Source: Cyanobium sp. Cruz CV13-4-11
GTDB taxonomy: Bacteria; Cyanobacteriota; Cyanobacteriia; PCC-6307; Cyanobiaceae
DNA: 64,000 nucleotides
Direction: 5' to 3'
NCBI RefSeq assembly: GCF_024346055.1
Contig: NZ_JAGQCH010000011.1
Location: 38,039-102,038 of the forward strand
Shown: positions 28,832 to 41,855 of the stretch, piece after piece
How positions within the stretch are numbered: the first letter of the stretch is position 1
Layout: each line of letters opens with the position of its first letter
Position numbers and translations under genes: made by a program
The notes under the pieces: model-generated
What the model was told of the DNA's origin: nothing
Seen by the model: the letters and a program-made list of their open reading frames with translations, nothing else
The model's database searches: none

Positions 28832-29485
28832 ATGACAACTTCGGACAAGGAGGACTCCTATCCAGAGAGAACCCTCCCATCCCGTGTGGTGCCGCCCCAG
28901 CCGGCCTACAACCCCTCCGGTTGGCCCGCCAACCCGTCGACACCGGCACCGAGCGTGCTGACCCCCGGCCAGCCGGTGGCCCCTCTGGCGCCACCGCCGC
29001 CGGCCAGCTTCAGCTTCGGCGATGGGCCTGCCGCCCAGCTCCCCCAGGCAGACGCGGGGGCCTCGAGCCTCGCCCTCACCACCACCGGACCGGAGGCCCA
29101 GCAGCTCGAGATGGAGCTGGCGGCCGCCCGGGATGAACTGAAGGCGCTGCACGAAATGCTCGAGGACCTGCCCGAGATCTTCGAGCGCAAGTTTCAGCAG
29201 CGTCTGGCCACGGTGATGGAGCACCAGAAGCATCTGCTCGACGACAACCAGGCCCTGCGGGAGCGGCTGTACAGCCTCAATCCGGCTGCCGCCGACGGCC
29301 CCCCGCCCCCTGGCTCAGGCCGCCCCCAGCCCCTGCTGCTGCCCACGGTGGCCAGGAAGGAGGGTTGGGGTCAGGCCCTGAAGAGGGCCCTGCGGCTGGG
29401 CGGCCCGGACAGCAACGGGCGCCCGGGCGAGAGGTCAACCCAGAAGATCAGTCGCCACGACGACGGGCGGCCCATAACCGCGTAG
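28832..29485 (+). CDS. Hypothetical proline-rich coiled-coil protein
   Basis: The product has 217 residues. The first 95 are disordered and Pro/Ala-rich ([20 protein letters not shown]). A heptad-like helix follows at about 85-150 ([20 protein letters not shown], then [20 protein letters not shown]), and a basic tail closes it ([16 protein letters not shown]). No signal peptide or membrane segment is seen and I recognise no family. Its last 38 bases overlap the end of argG on the other strand. Codon use matches the neighbourhood, so it is probably a genuine native gene. Confidence 0.7.
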   Translation: MTTSDKEDSYPERTLPSRVVPPQPAYNPSGWPANPSTPAPSVLTPGQPVAPLAPPPPASFSFGDGPAAQLPQADAGASSLALTTTGPEAQQLEMELAAARDELKALHEMLEDLPEIFERKFQQRLATVMEHQKHLLDDNQALRERLYSLNPAAADGPPPPGSGRPQPLLLPTVARKEGWGQALKRALRLGGPDSNGRPGERSTQKISRHDDGRPITA

Positions 29486-30704
29486 GCATCCCCCAGACGT
29501 AGATGAAGCCCTCGGCGGCGCGGTGATCGAAGAGATCCTCCGCCCCGTAGGTGGCCATGTCGGGCACATAGAGGCTGTCGCTGGCGCTGGAGCGTCCCAC
29601 CACGGTGGCGCTGCCCTTCTGCAGCCGGATCCGTACCAGGCCGTTCACCGTCGCCTGGGTGCGGTCGAGGAAGCCGTCAAGAGCGTCCTTGAGGGGGCCG
29701 AACCAGAGACCCTGGTACACCAGATCCGCCCAGCTCATCTCGATCTGGCGCTTGTAGCGGAGCACATCGGCGGCCAGGGTGAGGCTCTCCAGCTCCTGGT
29801 GGGCGCGGATCAGCAGCAGCAGGCCGGGGGTTTCGTAGATCTCGCGGCTCTTGATGCCCACCACCCGGTTCTCGATCATGTCGAGGCGGCCGAAGCCATG
29901 GGCCCCCGCCAGGGCGTTGGCCCGCCGGATCAGGGCCACCGGATCGAGACGCTCGCCGTCGATGGCCACCGGATTGCCCTGCTCGAAGGCGATCTCCACC
30001 ACCTGCGCCTCGGCCGGGGCGTCCGCCACCGAACGGGTCATGGCAAAGACCTCCTCCGGCGGCTCCACCATCGGATCCTCCAGGGGGCCGGCCTCGATGC
30101 TGCGGCCCAGCAGGTTGAGGTCGATCGAATAGGGGGATTTCTTGCTCACCGGCGCCGGGATGTCGCAGCGCTCGCCGTAGGCGATCGTCTCCTGGCGGCT
30201 CATGCCCCACTCACGGGCCGGGGCCAGCACCTTGAGGTCGGGGGCCAGGGCGCCGATGGCGACATCGAAACGCACCTGGTCGTTGCCCTTGCCGGTGCAG
30301 CCGTGGGCCACCGCGTCGGCCCCCACCTCCCGGGCCACCTCCACGAGGCGACGGGCGATCAGGGGGCGGGCCAGGGCGGTGGAAAGGGGGTAGCGGCCCT
30401 CGTAGAGGGCATTGGCCCGGATGGCGGGGAAGGCGAACTCACGGATGAAGGGATCGATCAGGTCGTCCACCCGCGACTGGCTGGCGCCGGCCGCCAGGGC
30501 CTTGAGGCGGATCGGCTCGAGTTCGTCGCCCTGTCCCAGGTCGGCGGCGAAGGTGATCACCTCCTTCACCCCCCACTCGCGCATGAGATAGGGAATGCAG
30601 ACGCTGGTGTCGACACCACCGGAATAGGCGAGCACCACCCGCTCGGCACGCGGCGTTCCTGTCGGCGGTGCACCGCCCGCCAACTGCTGCCCCATCTCCG
30701 CCAT
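29448..30704 (-). CDS. argG: Argininosuccinate synthase
   Basis: The enzyme joins citrulline and aspartate with ATP in arginine synthesis. The 418-residue product has the pyrophosphatase P-loop [35 protein letters not shown], and [22 protein letters not shown] 30704 is supported by AGGAG nine bases upstream. The start overlaps the TGA of the small membrane protein gene upstream (TGATG arrangement), so the two are probably translated together. Confidence 0.96.
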   Translation of the reverse strand: MAEMGQQLAGGAPPTGTPRAERVVLAYSGGVDTSVCIPYLMREWGVKEVITFAADLGQGDELEPIRLKALAAGASQSRVDDLIDPFIREFAFPAIRANALYEGRYPLSTALARPLIARRLVEVAREVGADAVAHGCTGKGNDQVRFDVAIGALAPDLKVLAPAREWGMSRQETIAYGERCDIPAPVSKKSPYSIDLNLLGRSIEAGPLEDPMVEPPEEVFAMTRSVADAPAEAQVVEIAFEQGNPVAIDGERLDPVALIRRANALAGAHGFGRLDMIENRVVGIKSREIYETPGLLLLIRAHQELESLTLAADVLRYKRQIEMSWADLVYQGLWFGPLKDALDGFLDRTQATVNGLVRIRLQKGSATVVGRSSASDSLYVPDMATYGAEDLFDHRAAEGFIYVWGMPTRLWAARRRGD

Positions 30705-30961
30705 CAGTGACGCTCCTGCTCTGTGGCGACCGATTCTGTCGCCTGGGGCCATTCTCCCCCCTGGTCCGCCGCCGGCAGGCGCCAGCGGAGCAGAACCACC
30801 AGGGCCAGGAGCAGGGGCGGCCCGAGCACGAGGGCCGCCACCACCGCCGGCAGGATCGGCAGGGGCTGGGGCCAACGGACGGCGGCTGCGGCCAGCAGGC
30901 TGCTCAGCACGAGGGCCGCCGACCAGAGACGGCCCACTTCCAGGATCTTGGCGAGGGTCAT
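30704..30961 (-). CDS. Small two-helix membrane protein upstream of argG
   Basis: The 85-residue product [20 protein letters not shown] carries two hydrophobic segments (about 13-29 and 36-60) and a polar C-terminus. I do not recognise the family. The stop codon overlaps the argG start, and no other gene lies between it and the divergent DUF3134 gene, so it forms a two-gene unit with argG. High-GC codon use agrees with the flanks. Confidence 0.65.
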   Translation of the reverse strand: MTLAKILEVGRLWSAALVLSSLLAAAAVRWPQPLPILPAVVAALVLGPPLLLALVVLLRWRLPAADQGGEWPQATESVATEQERH

Positions 30962-31012
30962 GGGCGGCGCGGTAGGGTAATAAGTCGGTCCTTGACGACC
31001 CAGCCTGACGGC

Positions 31013-31264
31013 ATGAGCATTCTCGACACGATCAATCCCTCCCTGACCCGCTACCGGCGCAACGAGCCGGCGCCGGTGCTGCCGCTGCGGGATGAGCCCG
31101 ATCTGCTGAGCCTGCTGGAGGCCAGCGGCCGCCTGGTGGCCGATGAGGAAACGGCCAGCACCGATGTGAGCACGGTGGAAGAGGAGGAGCTGTCGGCGCT
31201 GATGGGCGAGAAAGAGGATTACAGCCCGGCCGACGAGCCCTCCGAGGAAGACTGGGAGGACTGA
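31013..31264 (+). CDS. DUF3134 family protein
   Basis: This 83-residue acidic protein begins [20 protein letters not shown] and continues [20 protein letters not shown], a pattern I associate with the cyanobacterial DUF3134 family. The C-terminal 40 residues are Glu/Asp-rich and probably disordered ([20 protein letters not shown]). The function is unknown. It lies 34 bases upstream of mraY on the same strand. Confidence 0.75.
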   Translation: MSILDTINPSLTRYRRNEPAPVLPLRDEPDLLSLLEASGRLVADEETASTDVSTVEEEELSALMGEKEDYSPADEPSEEDWED

Positions 31265-31298
31265 CGGTCCGCTCCGTCACCACCCTGCAGCCCCTCCG

Positions 31299-32375
31299 AT
31301 GGCCTCCCGCGACGGCCGCACGCCTGCGGCCCTGCTCGCCCTGATCCTGTTGGCCGCCTGCCTGGCCAGCGACGCCCTGGTGGCCAACTCCATGCTGACC
31401 CTGCCGCTGGTGGTGGCGGCCCTGGTCAGCGCGGGGGTGGCGGCCCTCGGGGTGCCCCGCCTGCGGGCCCTGAAGCTGGGCCAGGTGATCCGCGATGAGG
31501 GCCCCCAGGCCCACCACAGCAAGGCGGGCACGCCCACGATGGGGGGCCTGCTTGTGGTGCCCGTTGGGGTGCTGGTGGGAGGGCTGATCAGCCCGCAGGA
31601 TCCCCGCCTGCTGGCGGTGGCGGCGGTCACCCTGGCCTACATGGCGATCGGTGCCGTCGACGACTGGCGCAGCCTCACCCGCCGCACCAACACGGGCCTG
31701 AGCCCCCGGGGCAAGCTGCTGCTCCAGGCCCTGGCCGCCGTCGGCTTCCTGGTCTGGGCCCACCAGGGGGGCTGGCTCGGGGGCGGCGTGCCCGGCGATC
31801 TGGGGCTGCCCTTCGGCCGGGTGCTCACCCTCGGGTTGCTGATCTGGCCGCTGGCCCTGTTCGTGTTCCTGGCCGAGAGCAACGCCACCAACCTCACCGA
31901 TGGCCTCGATGGCCTGGCCGCCGGCTGTGGCGCCATCGTGTTCACCGGCATGGGGCTGCAGCTGATGCTGCGGGGCCACGGGGGCGATCCGGTGCTGGCC
32001 GCCTTCTGCACGGCCATGGCGGGCTGCTGGCTGGGCTTCCTCAGCCAGAACCGCCACCCGGCCCGGGTGTTCATGGGCGACACGGGCTCCCTGGCCATGG
32101 GGGCCGCCCTGTCCTCGGTGGCCCTGCTGACCGACAGCCTCTGGCCCCTGCTGCTGATGGGGGGAGTGTTCCTGGCCGAATCCCTGTCGGTGATCCTGCA
32201 GGTGGGGGTGTTCAAGGCCACCAAGGGCCCCGACGGCCAGGGGCGGCGCCTGTTCCGCATGGCCCCGCTGCACCACCATTTCGAACTGGGGGGATTGCCG
32301 GAGCAACGCGTCGTGCTCGGTCTGTGGGGCGCCAGCCTGATACTGGTGCTGGTGGGATTGGTGCTGCTGCCCTGA
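31299..32375 (+). CDS. mraY: Phospho-N-acetylmuramoyl-pentapeptide-transferase
   Basis: The enzyme transfers phospho-MurNAc-pentapeptide to undecaprenyl phosphate to make lipid I in peptidoglycan synthesis. The 358-residue membrane protein has ten predicted helices and the family motifs [26 protein letters not shown] with paired aspartates, [26 protein letters not shown], and the loop [16 protein letters not shown] 31299 gives a short N-terminal extension before the first helix. It is isolated from other mur genes here, as is common in cyanobacteria. Confidence 0.96.
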   Translation: MASRDGRTPAALLALILLAACLASDALVANSMLTLPLVVAALVSAGVAALGVPRLRALKLGQVIRDEGPQAHHSKAGTPTMGGLLVVPVGVLVGGLISPQDPRLLAVAAVTLAYMAIGAVDDWRSLTRRTNTGLSPRGKLLLQALAAVGFLVWAHQGGWLGGGVPGDLGLPFGRVLTLGLLIWPLALFVFLAESNATNLTDGLDGLAAGCGAIVFTGMGLQLMLRGHGGDPVLAAFCTAMAGCWLGFLSQNRHPARVFMGDTGSLAMGAALSSVALLTDSLWPLLLMGGVFLAESLSVILQVGVFKATKGPDGQGRRLFRMAPLHHHFELGGLPEQRVVLGLWGASLILVLVGLVLLP

Positions 32376-32437
32376 GCTGCCCCTGCCTGTCGTCGATCAC
32401 GGCGACCCCCACCGACCGCTCCGTCGCACCCGGGCCC

Positions 32438-32686
32438 ATGGCGTTTTTCACCTGGAAGGAAACGGGCCTCACCGCCGACTGCGCCAGCCTTGAGGCGATG
32501 GCGGCACGGTTCGAAGAGGCGGCCGCCCTGATGCGCCGCATGGCCGGCGAGGGCTTCAAGGTGGAGCGCCACCCGGAGGGGCAGCGCATCACCCACCCCG
32601 ACCCGGCGGTGTTCGGGGCCTACGGCTTCGTGAGCGAGGAATCGGCCGAAAGCCAGCTCACCCTGCTGGACGAACCGAGCGCCTGA
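32438..32686 (+). CDS. Small hypothetical soluble protein
   Basis: The product is an 82-residue protein, MAFFTWKETGLTADCASLEA, with a helical N-terminal half (MAARFEEAAALMRRMAGEGF) followed by a short segment that looks like two beta strands (KVERHPEGQRITHPD) and an acidic end. I recognise no domain. It follows mraY by 62 bases on the same strand and its codon use is native. A lineage-specific picocyanobacterial gene is likely. Confidence 0.6.
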   Translation: MAFFTWKETGLTADCASLEAMAARFEEAAALMRRMAGEGFKVERHPEGQRITHPDPAVFGAYGFVSEESAESQLTLLDEPSA

Positions 32687-32716
32687 GCGCCGTAAGGCCG
32701 GAGCAGGCCAGGACCC

Positions 32717-32908
32717 TCAGCGGCGGACGTAGCCCACCAGCCACACCACCACAAAGGCCAGGGAGGAGACGCCCAGGTAGATCAGCGTCCATTTCTGGAA
32801 ACCGGCCACATCCCAGCCGAAGGGCAGCAGCCCGTTGGCCGCGTCACCGGCGGTGCTGAAAGCGAGGGGGCCAACGCCAGGAAGAGTGGAGAGGAGAGCC
32901 GGAAGCAT
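32717..32908 (-). CDS. Small single-pass membrane protein
   Basis: The 63-residue product starts MLPALLSTLPGVGPLAFSTA and ends with one strong transmembrane helix (WTLIYLGVSSLAFVVVWLVG) and a YVRR positively charged tail. There is no cysteine lipobox. The family is not recognised. It lies between two plus-strand genes and is divergent from purT by 61 bases; no Shine-Dalgarno sequence is evident. Confidence 0.55.
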   Translation of the reverse strand: MLPALLSTLPGVGPLAFSTAGDAANGLLPFGWDVAGFQKWTLIYLGVSSLAFVVVWLVGYVRR

Positions 32909-32969
32909 CGCGGCACGTTAGGGGAAAGGGCTCGCGCCGCGTCAGGATCGCCCCAGCCGCTCCCTCTCC

Positions 32970-34175
32970 ATGGCACCAGTCCCTTCCCCTTTCCCGCGGA
33001 CGGTGATGCTGCTGGGCAGCGGCGAGCTGGGCAAGGAGGTGGCCATCGCCGCCCAGCGGCTGGGTTGCCGGGTGATCGCCGTCGACCGCTACGCCGAGGC
33101 CCCCGCGATGGCGGTGGCGCAGGTGCGCGAGGTGGTGGCCATGGCCGACCCCGACGCCCTCAAGGCGGTGGTGCGGCGCCATCGCCCCGACGTGGTGATC
33201 CCGGAGATCGAGGCCCTGGCGGTGGACGCCCTGGCGGCACTGGAGGCGGAGGGCCTCACCGTGATTCCCACCGCCCGGGCCACGGCGGTGACCATGAACC
33301 GCGACCGCATCCGTGACCTGGCCGCCCGGGGCCTGGGGCTGCGCGCCGCCCGCTTCGCCTATGCCGAAAGCGCCGCCGAACTGGCGGCGGCGGCGGCCCC
33401 CCTGGGCTGGCCCGTGGTGGTGAAGCCGGTGATGAGCTCCTCGGGCAAGGGGCAGAGCGTGGTGCACGGCCCCGAGGCGATCGAAGCCGCCTGGGAGGCG
33501 GCGATGGCCGGTGCCCGGGGCGAGGGGGCGCGGGTGATCGTGGAAGAGTTCCTGCGCTTCAGCCTGGAGATCACCCTGCTGACGGTGCGGCAGTGGCAGG
33601 GCCCCACCCTGTTCTGCCCGCCGATCGGCCACATCCAGGAACGGGGCGACTACCAGTGCAGCTGGCAGCCCGCCCGGCTGGGGGAGGCCCAGCTGGCGGC
33701 GGCCCAGGCGATGGCGAAGGCCGTCACCGACAACCTGGGCGGCGCCGGCCTGTTCGGGGTGGAGTTCTTCCTCTGCGGCGAACCCGGCGCCGAGGAGGTG
33801 CTGTTCTCCGAGCTCTCGCCCCGGCCCCACGACACCGGCCTGGTGACGCTGGTGGGCCAGAACCTGAGCGAATTCGAGCTGCACCTGCGGGCGGTGCTGG
33901 GTCTGCCGATCCCCGAGATCCGCAGCCTTGGAGCGGCGGCCTCCCGGGTGATCCTGGCCGGACCCGAAGCCCCCGCCGGGCCCGGAACACCCAGCTACCT
34001 GGGCTTGGAGCGGGCCCTGGCGGCACCCGACACCCAGGTGCTCATTTTCGGCAAGCCCGCGATCCGGCCCTGGCGGCGGATGGGGGTGGCCCTGGCCCGC
34101 GGTGACGATGAGACGGACGCCCGCCGGCGTGCCGATGGGGCCGCCGCCCTCGTGCAGGTGCAGACCAGCGGCTGA
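32970..34175 (+). CDS. purT: Formate-dependent phosphoribosylglycinamide formyltransferase
   Basis: The enzyme makes formyl-GAR from GAR, ATP and formate, the folate-independent third step of purine synthesis. The 401-residue ATP-grasp protein shows LLGSGELGKEVAIAAQRLGC, WPVVVKPVMSSSGKGQSVV with the glycine-rich loop, FCPPIGHIQERGDYQCSW, and FSELSPRPHDTGLVTL. The formate donor PurU is encoded at 22044-22898 in the same window. It is an isolated gene after a short divergent spacer. Confidence 0.96.
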   Translation: MAPVPSPFPRTVMLLGSGELGKEVAIAAQRLGCRVIAVDRYAEAPAMAVAQVREVVAMADPDALKAVVRRHRPDVVIPEIEALAVDALAALEAEGLTVIPTARATAVTMNRDRIRDLAARGLGLRAARFAYAESAAELAAAAAPLGWPVVVKPVMSSSGKGQSVVHGPEAIEAAWEAAMAGARGEGARVIVEEFLRFSLEITLLTVRQWQGPTLFCPPIGHIQERGDYQCSWQPARLGEAQLAAAQAMAKAVTDNLGGAGLFGVEFFLCGEPGAEEVLFSELSPRPHDTGLVTLVGQNLSEFELHLRAVLGLPIPEIRSLGAAASRVILAGPEAPAGPGTPSYLGLERALAAPDTQVLIFGKPAIRPWRRMGVALARGDDETDARRRADGAAALVQVQTSG

Positions 34176-34238
34176 ACCGTCGCCACCACTGGTTTTTCCC
34201 CGCTCTGAACCCTATGGTGCGTCCCTGCGGATAGCACA

Positions 34239-35240
34239 ATGACTCAGGCCCACTCACCCTCGAGGCTTTCTCGCTCCCGGAAGACCCGGCAGAAGAAGGA
34301 ACTCGGGGCCGTGGCGCTGCCTGAGAAGACCAGCACCAGGCCCGATCCGAAGCACCGGCCCCCGTCCCAGCACCGCTCCAGGCGCCGCCCCCTGGTCACC
34401 TTCGGATTGGGTATCGCGGTGGGTGCCCTCCTGGCCGGTCCGCTGCCGGCTCGCCTCGCCCCGTTCCTGGCCGGCCTAATTCCCTCCTCCCGCGGCATCG
34501 GGGCGGTGCTGAATCCCCTCTCGATCGAGAACCGTCCGATCCTCGTGCTCGGCCGTGATTCCGTGGGTGAGAACACCGACGTGATGTTCACCGTGCGGCT
34601 CGATGGCGACATCACCCACATCACCCAGGTGCCCAGGGACACCTTCATCGAATCGCCCCAGCTGGGGGTCGTGAAGGCCAACTCCCTGTTCGCCCTCGGC
34701 GGCATCCAGACCGTCAAGGCGGAAGTGGGCAGCCTGCTCGCCTCCCCGGTGGAGCGCTACCTCAAGGTGAACCTCGACGCGGTCAACAAGCTGGCCGAAG
34801 CCCTCGGGGGCGTCGAGGTGGATGTGCCCAAGCACATGTACTACGTCGACAACGCCCAGGGCCTCTACATCGACCTCTACCCCGGCAGGCAGCTGCTGAA
34901 GGGCAACGACCTGGAGGGTTTCCTGCGCTTCCGCCACGACGAACAGGGCGACCTGGGCCGGATGGAGCGCCAGCGGCTGGTGATGGCCCAGGTGTTCCGC
35001 AAGCTGGCTGATCCCACCACGATCGCCCGGCTGCCGGCCCTGCTGGAGATCGCCGGCAACGACATGGTCACCGACCTGTCGCCGATCGAGATGACCCAGC
35101 TGATGTCCGCCCTCGGCAAGACGAAGCTGAGCACCCAGCGGGTGCCCGGCCGGCTCTACTGGCACAACGACCTCAGCTACTGGATGCCCGACAGCAACCA
35201 GGCCTACCCCAGCGGCAGCGGCGAAGAGCCGCTGCCCTGA
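34239..35240 (+). CDS. LytR-CpsA-Psr (LCP) family protein
   Basis: This membrane-anchored enzyme of 333 residues is of the type that attaches glycopolymers to peptidoglycan or related carriers. After a basic cytoplasmic N-terminus (residues 1-50) comes one transmembrane helix (LVTFGLGIAVGALLAGPLPA). The LCP domain follows: ILVLGRDSVGENTDVMFTVR, ITQVPRDTFIE, AEALGGVEVDVPKHM, and FLRFRHDEQGDLGRMERQRL, with the arginines that bind the polyprenyl pyrophosphate. It is convergent with the TerB-like gene; the stop codons are separated by four bases. Confidence 0.93.
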   Translation: MTQAHSPSRLSRSRKTRQKKELGAVALPEKTSTRPDPKHRPPSQHRSRRRPLVTFGLGIAVGALLAGPLPARLAPFLAGLIPSSRGIGAVLNPLSIENRPILVLGRDSVGENTDVMFTVRLDGDITHITQVPRDTFIESPQLGVVKANSLFALGGIQTVKAEVGSLLASPVERYLKVNLDAVNKLAEALGGVEVDVPKHMYYVDNAQGLYIDLYPGRQLLKGNDLEGFLRFRHDEQGDLGRMERQRLVMAQVFRKLADPTTIARLPALLEIAGNDMVTDLSPIEMTQLMSALGKTKLSTQRVPGRLYWHNDLSYWMPDSNQAYPSGSGEEPLP

Positions 35241-35244
35241 GGCC

Positions 35245-35757
35245 TCAGGCGGCGGGGCCCCGGCCATCGTCCGGGGTGCGCCAGCCGGCGGTGAGCTCGG
35301 CCAACAGCTGGGCCAGCCCCTCCTTCCTGGGCAGATCGGCTTCGGCCGCCCACTCGATCTCCTGAATCCTGGCGTCATCCAGGCCGAGCAGCTCCACCAG
35401 GTGGCGGTAGGCCACCCGTTCCTGCGCGTTGATGCTGGACTCCGCCGGTGAGCGCCGGCCCACCCGCACCATCATGTAGCTGAGCTTGAGGGCCAGCTGG
35501 CGGTCGTCGGAGCCGCTGAGCTGGGTCACCAGATCGTCCAGGCCCGCCACCGGCAGCCGCTCGGCCAGAAAGGCCTCCAACTGTGCGTCGCCGAGGCTGT
35601 CGGGGCTGTCGCCCTGCAGGTGGGTGGCCACCTGCTCAGCCAGCAGCTCCCGCTCAGCAGTGGAGCATTCGCCGTCGGCCCAGGCGACGGTGCAGACGAT
35701 GCGCAGCAGGGCCGCTTGCTCCTGGGAGAGGACCGCGGCGGAGGTGAGTTCAGCCAT
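35245..35757 (-). CDS. TerB-like (tellurite-resistance/DjlA-type) protein
   Basis: The 170-residue helical protein contains QAALLRIVCTVAWADGECST and AERELLAEQVATHLQ, the metal-binding-like D-G-E helix-loop of TerB-family domains. A second half has YMMVRVGRRSPAESSINAQE. The name comes from tellurite resistance operons, but standalone cyanobacterial versions have no known function. Its start is three bases beyond the stop of uvrA on the same strand, suggesting a uvrA-terB-like transcript. Confidence 0.75.
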   Translation of the reverse strand: MAELTSAAVLSQEQAALLRIVCTVAWADGECSTAERELLAEQVATHLQGDSPDSLGDAQLEAFLAERLPVAGLDDLVTQLSGSDDRQLALKLSYMMVRVGRRSPAESSINAQERVAYRHLVELLGLDDARIQEIEWAAEADLPRKEGLAQLLAELTAGWRTPDDGRGPAA

Positions 35758-35760
35758 GGG

Positions 35761-38751
<2,991 letters not shown>

Positions 38752-38802
38752 GGGGGGTGGTCGGCAGCCGATGAGTCTACGGCGGTCAGCCCTTGGACAG
38801 GC

Positions 38803-39738
38803 TCAGGCCAGGGCCGGCAGCGGGGCGGCCTGGGCGCAGAATTCCTGGCTCACCTCCCAGAGGCGCCGGCACTGGTCGGCGTCGAGGGCGGCCGGGGCGA
38901 TGCGCACCTGCGTGGGCCAGCCCCGTAGGCCGCCCCACTGGTCGGGGCCGTAGTGGCCACCGGGCTTGGCATCAGGAGCTGTGGCGGCGAACAGCTGGGG
39001 CAGGGCCCCCATGGCGGCGCTCTGGAACAGGGGATCCATCAGCCGGTAGGCGAGGGGCTCAAGGCGGGAGCCGGTGGCGGCGATGGAGGTGGGCTGGAGA
39101 TTGGTGCGGGCGAAGCCGGGGTGGGCGGCCAGGGAGAGGGCGGGGCTGCCCTGCTCAGCCAGGCGGCGCTGCAGCTCCAGGGCGAACATCACGTTGGCCA
39201 GCTTGCTCTGGCCGTAGGCGCCCCAGCGGTCGTAGCGGCGCTCGCCCTGGAGGTCGTCGAAGGCGATGCGACCGAAATACTGGGCCCCGGAGGTGACCGT
39301 GACCACCCGGGCACCGGGCCGGTCGCGCAGCAGCGGCAGCAGGGCGAGGCTGAGGGCGAAGTGACCCAGGTGGTTGGTGCCGAACTGGAGTTCGAAACCC
39401 TGGCGGGTGAGGCGGCGTGGCGGCGCCATGACGCCGGCGTTGTTGATCAGCAGGTCGAGGCGGCCGTAGCGCTCCGCGACGGTGCCGGCGGCGGCGGCCA
39501 CGCTGGCCAGGTCGGCCAGGTCGAGGTGCAGCACGTCGAGGGCGCCGGTGGAGGCGGCGGCCGTGAGCAGCTCCTCCCGGGCCTGCTCGGCGTTCGCCAG
39601 CGAACGGCAGGCGAGCAGCACGGTGGCGCCCCTGGCAGCCAGGGCACGGGCTGTTTCCAGACCCAGCCCGCTGTTGGCGCCGGTGACCAGGGCGATCCGC
39701 CCGGACTGGTCAGGGATGTCGGCGGCGGTCCAGCGCAT
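38803..39738 (-). CDS. Short-chain dehydrogenase/reductase (retinol-dehydrogenase-like)
   Basis: The 311-residue Rossmann-fold oxidoreductase has the cofactor motif TGANSGLGLETARALA, the structural NNAG (DLLINNAGVMAPPRR) and the catalytic Tyr-x3-Lys (WGAYGQSKLANVMFALEL). It is most like the classical SDRs annotated as oxidoreductase or protochlorophyllide-reductase-like, without the diagnostic cysteines that would make it POR. The substrate is unknown. ATG 39738 is used; a TTG three codons upstream is in frame. Confidence 0.88.
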   Translation of the reverse strand: MRWTAADIPDQSGRIALVTGANSGLGLETARALAARGATVLLACRSLANAEQAREELLTAAASTGALDVLHLDLADLASVAAAAGTVAERYGRLDLLINNAGVMAPPRRLTRQGFELQFGTNHLGHFALSLALLPLLRDRPGARVVTVTSGAQYFGRIAFDDLQGERRYDRWGAYGQSKLANVMFALELQRRLAEQGSPALSLAAHPGFARTNLQPTSIAATGSRLEPLAYRLMDPLFQSAAMGALPQLFAATAPDAKPGGHYGPDQWGGLRGWPTQVRIAPAALDADQCRRLWEVSQEFCAQAAPLPALA

Positions 39739-39798
39739 GGGGATCAAAAGAAGGGCAAAGCAATGCGGAGAAAGCGATCCCCTCGGAGAGGGGTTGCC

Positions 39799-40353
39799 TC
39801 AGCAAATCGTAACGGAATGTGACGGACCCGATCCTTCACGGCGCAGCCGAAAGAAGAAGGGCGTCTCCATGCCCTTGAAGTCCATCACGCCCAGCACGGT
39901 GTCGTCGTCCAGCTTGCGGAAGACATCGTTGATGGGGAGGTGGTCGTAAAGCATGGTGGCGCTCAGAACGCCGCGGTAGCTGGTCATCCGCAGCCGGGCA
40001 CTGGAACGGGCCGTGCTGAGCAGGGGCATCAGCAACTGGAAGAGGCGGCCGGCCAGCGCCGATTTCGGGACCGGGAAACGGTCGCTCAGGCGCAGCCCGG
40101 GACCCATCGCCTTCGGCTCCAGGCAGATCAGGCCGCCGCCGAGGGTGGTGAACACCAGGGGGTGCACCGCCTCGGCGCTGTCGAAGCGCTTGCCGTGCCA
40201 ATGGAAGGCTTCCAGGGCGCCGTCGAGGCGGTGGCCGGTGGGGACGCTCTCCCCCGTCCAGGCACCGAGCATGAAAGGGATCTCAACGGGGGGGAGCCCG
40301 TCGAAGCGGGCGAAGGCCTCGGCGGTGGTGGCGATGGGGGTGGGTGAACCCAC
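39799..40353 (-). CDS. GXWXG/DUF4334 domain protein
   Basis: The 184-residue protein contains MLGAWTGESVPTGHRLDGAL near residue 28, the Gly-x-Trp-x-Gly signature, followed by a C-terminal DUF4334 part (LRMTSYRGVLSATMLYDHLP, then INDVFRKLDDDTVLGVMDFK). Proteins with this arrangement are predicted small beta-barrel ligand binders of unknown function. The start is GTG 40353; no ATG fits. It is divergent from gad with about 100 bases between them. Confidence 0.75.
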   Translation of the reverse strand: MGSPTPIATTAEAFARFDGLPPVEIPFMLGAWTGESVPTGHRLDGALEAFHWHGKRFDSAEAVHPLVFTTLGGGLICLEPKAMGPGLRLSDRFPVPKSALAGRLFQLLMPLLSTARSSARLRMTSYRGVLSATMLYDHLPINDVFRKLDDDTVLGVMDFKGMETPFFFRLRREGSGPSHSVTIC

Positions 40354-40457
40354 AGCGGGCCTGGGCGTCAGGCGTCCATTGTCCGTCGCTGGCGCGGGCG
40401 GTGCGGCCCCAGGGCGGCCTTTAGTCTGAAACGTCCAGGTGAGCGCCGTTGCGATCG

Positions 40458-41855
40458 ATGAGCATCCACGAGAAGCCGGCGACCAGATACTCCCTGGAGG
40501 ACGACCTCTATTCCTCCTCCGACCTTTCGGTCACCCTGCCGAAAAGCCATTTCCCCAGCAAGGAGCACAATCCCCGCGCCGTGTTCGCCGCCATCCGCGA
40601 CGAACTGATGCTGGATGGCAATTCCCGCCAGAACCTGGCCACCTTCTGCCAGACCTGGGTGGAGGACGAAGTGCACGCCCTGATGGATCTGTGCATCGAC
40701 AAGAACATCGAGGACAAGGACGAATATCCCCAGACCGCGGAGATCGAAGCCCGCTGCGCCCGCATGGTGGCCGACCTCTGGCACGCCCCCGCAATCGAGG
40801 GGGCCATCGGCTGCTCCACCACCGGCTCCAGCGAAGCGGCCATGCTCGGGGGCCTGGCGATGAAACGCCGCTGGGAGGCCCGGCGCCAGGGGCAGGGGAA
40901 GCCCATCGATCGGCCCAACCTGGTGACCGGACCGGTGCAGATCTGCTGGCACAAGTTCTGCCGCTACTGGGACATCGAGCACCGCGAAATCCCGATGCAG
41001 CCCGATCAACTGCTGCTGACCCCCGAGGCGGCCCTCGGGCTCTGCGACGAGAACACCATCGGCGTGGTGCCCACCCTGGGGGTCACCTTCACCGGCCAGT
41101 ACGAACCCGTGCAGGCGCTGGCGGCCGCCCTCGATGACCTGGAGACCCGCACCGGCCTCGACATCCCCATCCACGTGGACGCGGCCAGTGGCGGCTTCCT
41201 GGCTCCCTTCTGCGCCCCCGATCTGGTGTGGGATTTCCGCCTGCCGCGGGTGCGCTCGATCAATGCCTCCGGCCACAAGTTCGGCCTGGCGCCCCTGGGG
41301 GTGGGCTGGGTGCTGTGGCGCCAGACCACCGATCTGCCCGAGGAGATGGTGTTCTGGGTGAATTACCTGGGCGGCAACATGCGCGACCTCACCCTCAACT
41401 TCTCCAGGCCGGGGGGCCAGGTGGTCTGCCAGTACTACAACTTTCTGCGCCTGGGCCGGGAGGGCTACCGCAAGGTGCATGCCGCCTGTTACGCCACGGC
41501 CCAGTACCTGGCCAGGGAGATCGCCAAGCTGGGGCCCTTCGAGATCCTCTACGGCGGTGAGGATCAATCGGGCATCCCCGCCCTCTGCTGGAAGATCCGG
41601 GAGGGAAGCGACGTGAACTTCACCCTTTACGCCCTCGCCGACCGCCTGCGGGTGCGCGGCTGGCAGGTGCCGGCCTACACCCTTCCCGCCCACTGCCAGG
41701 ACATCACCGTGCAGCGCATCCTGGTGCGCCATGGCGTCAGCCGGGACCTGGCCGATCTGCTGCTGGAGAACATCCGCCAGTCGCTGGATGGCTTCGCGAG
41801 CCACCCCAGCCAGGGCGCCCTCAACGGCCCGGAGCTCTCGGGGTTTCACCACTGA
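40458..41855 (+). CDS. gad: Glutamate decarboxylase
   Basis: This PLP enzyme converts glutamate to GABA plus CO2. The 465-residue protein has the usual length and motifs: [33 protein letters not shown], and the Schiff-base lysine in [17 protein letters not shown]. In cyanobacteria Gad can start a GABA shunt from 2-oxoglutarate/glutamate to succinate, linking to the sdh and acnB genes in this window. A role in acid stress is an alternative. ATG 40458 ([20 protein letters not shown]) is chosen over TTG 40449. The 3' end overlaps the convergent debranching gene by 35 bases. Confidence 0.93.
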   Translation: MSIHEKPATRYSLEDDLYSSSDLSVTLPKSHFPSKEHNPRAVFAAIRDELMLDGNSRQNLATFCQTWVEDEVHALMDLCIDKNIEDKDEYPQTAEIEARCARMVADLWHAPAIEGAIGCSTTGSSEAAMLGGLAMKRRWEARRQGQGKPIDRPNLVTGPVQICWHKFCRYWDIEHREIPMQPDQLLLTPEAALGLCDENTIGVVPTLGVTFTGQYEPVQALAAALDDLETRTGLDIPIHVDAASGGFLAPFCAPDLVWDFRLPRVRSINASGHKFGLAPLGVGWVLWRQTTDLPEEMVFWVNYLGGNMRDLTLNFSRPGGQVVCQYYNFLRLGREGYRKVHAACYATAQYLAREIAKLGPFEILYGGEDQSGIPALCWKIREGSDVNFTLYALADRLRVRGWQVPAYTLPAHCQDITVQRILVRHGVSRDLADLLLENIRQSLDGFASHPSQGALNGPELSGFHH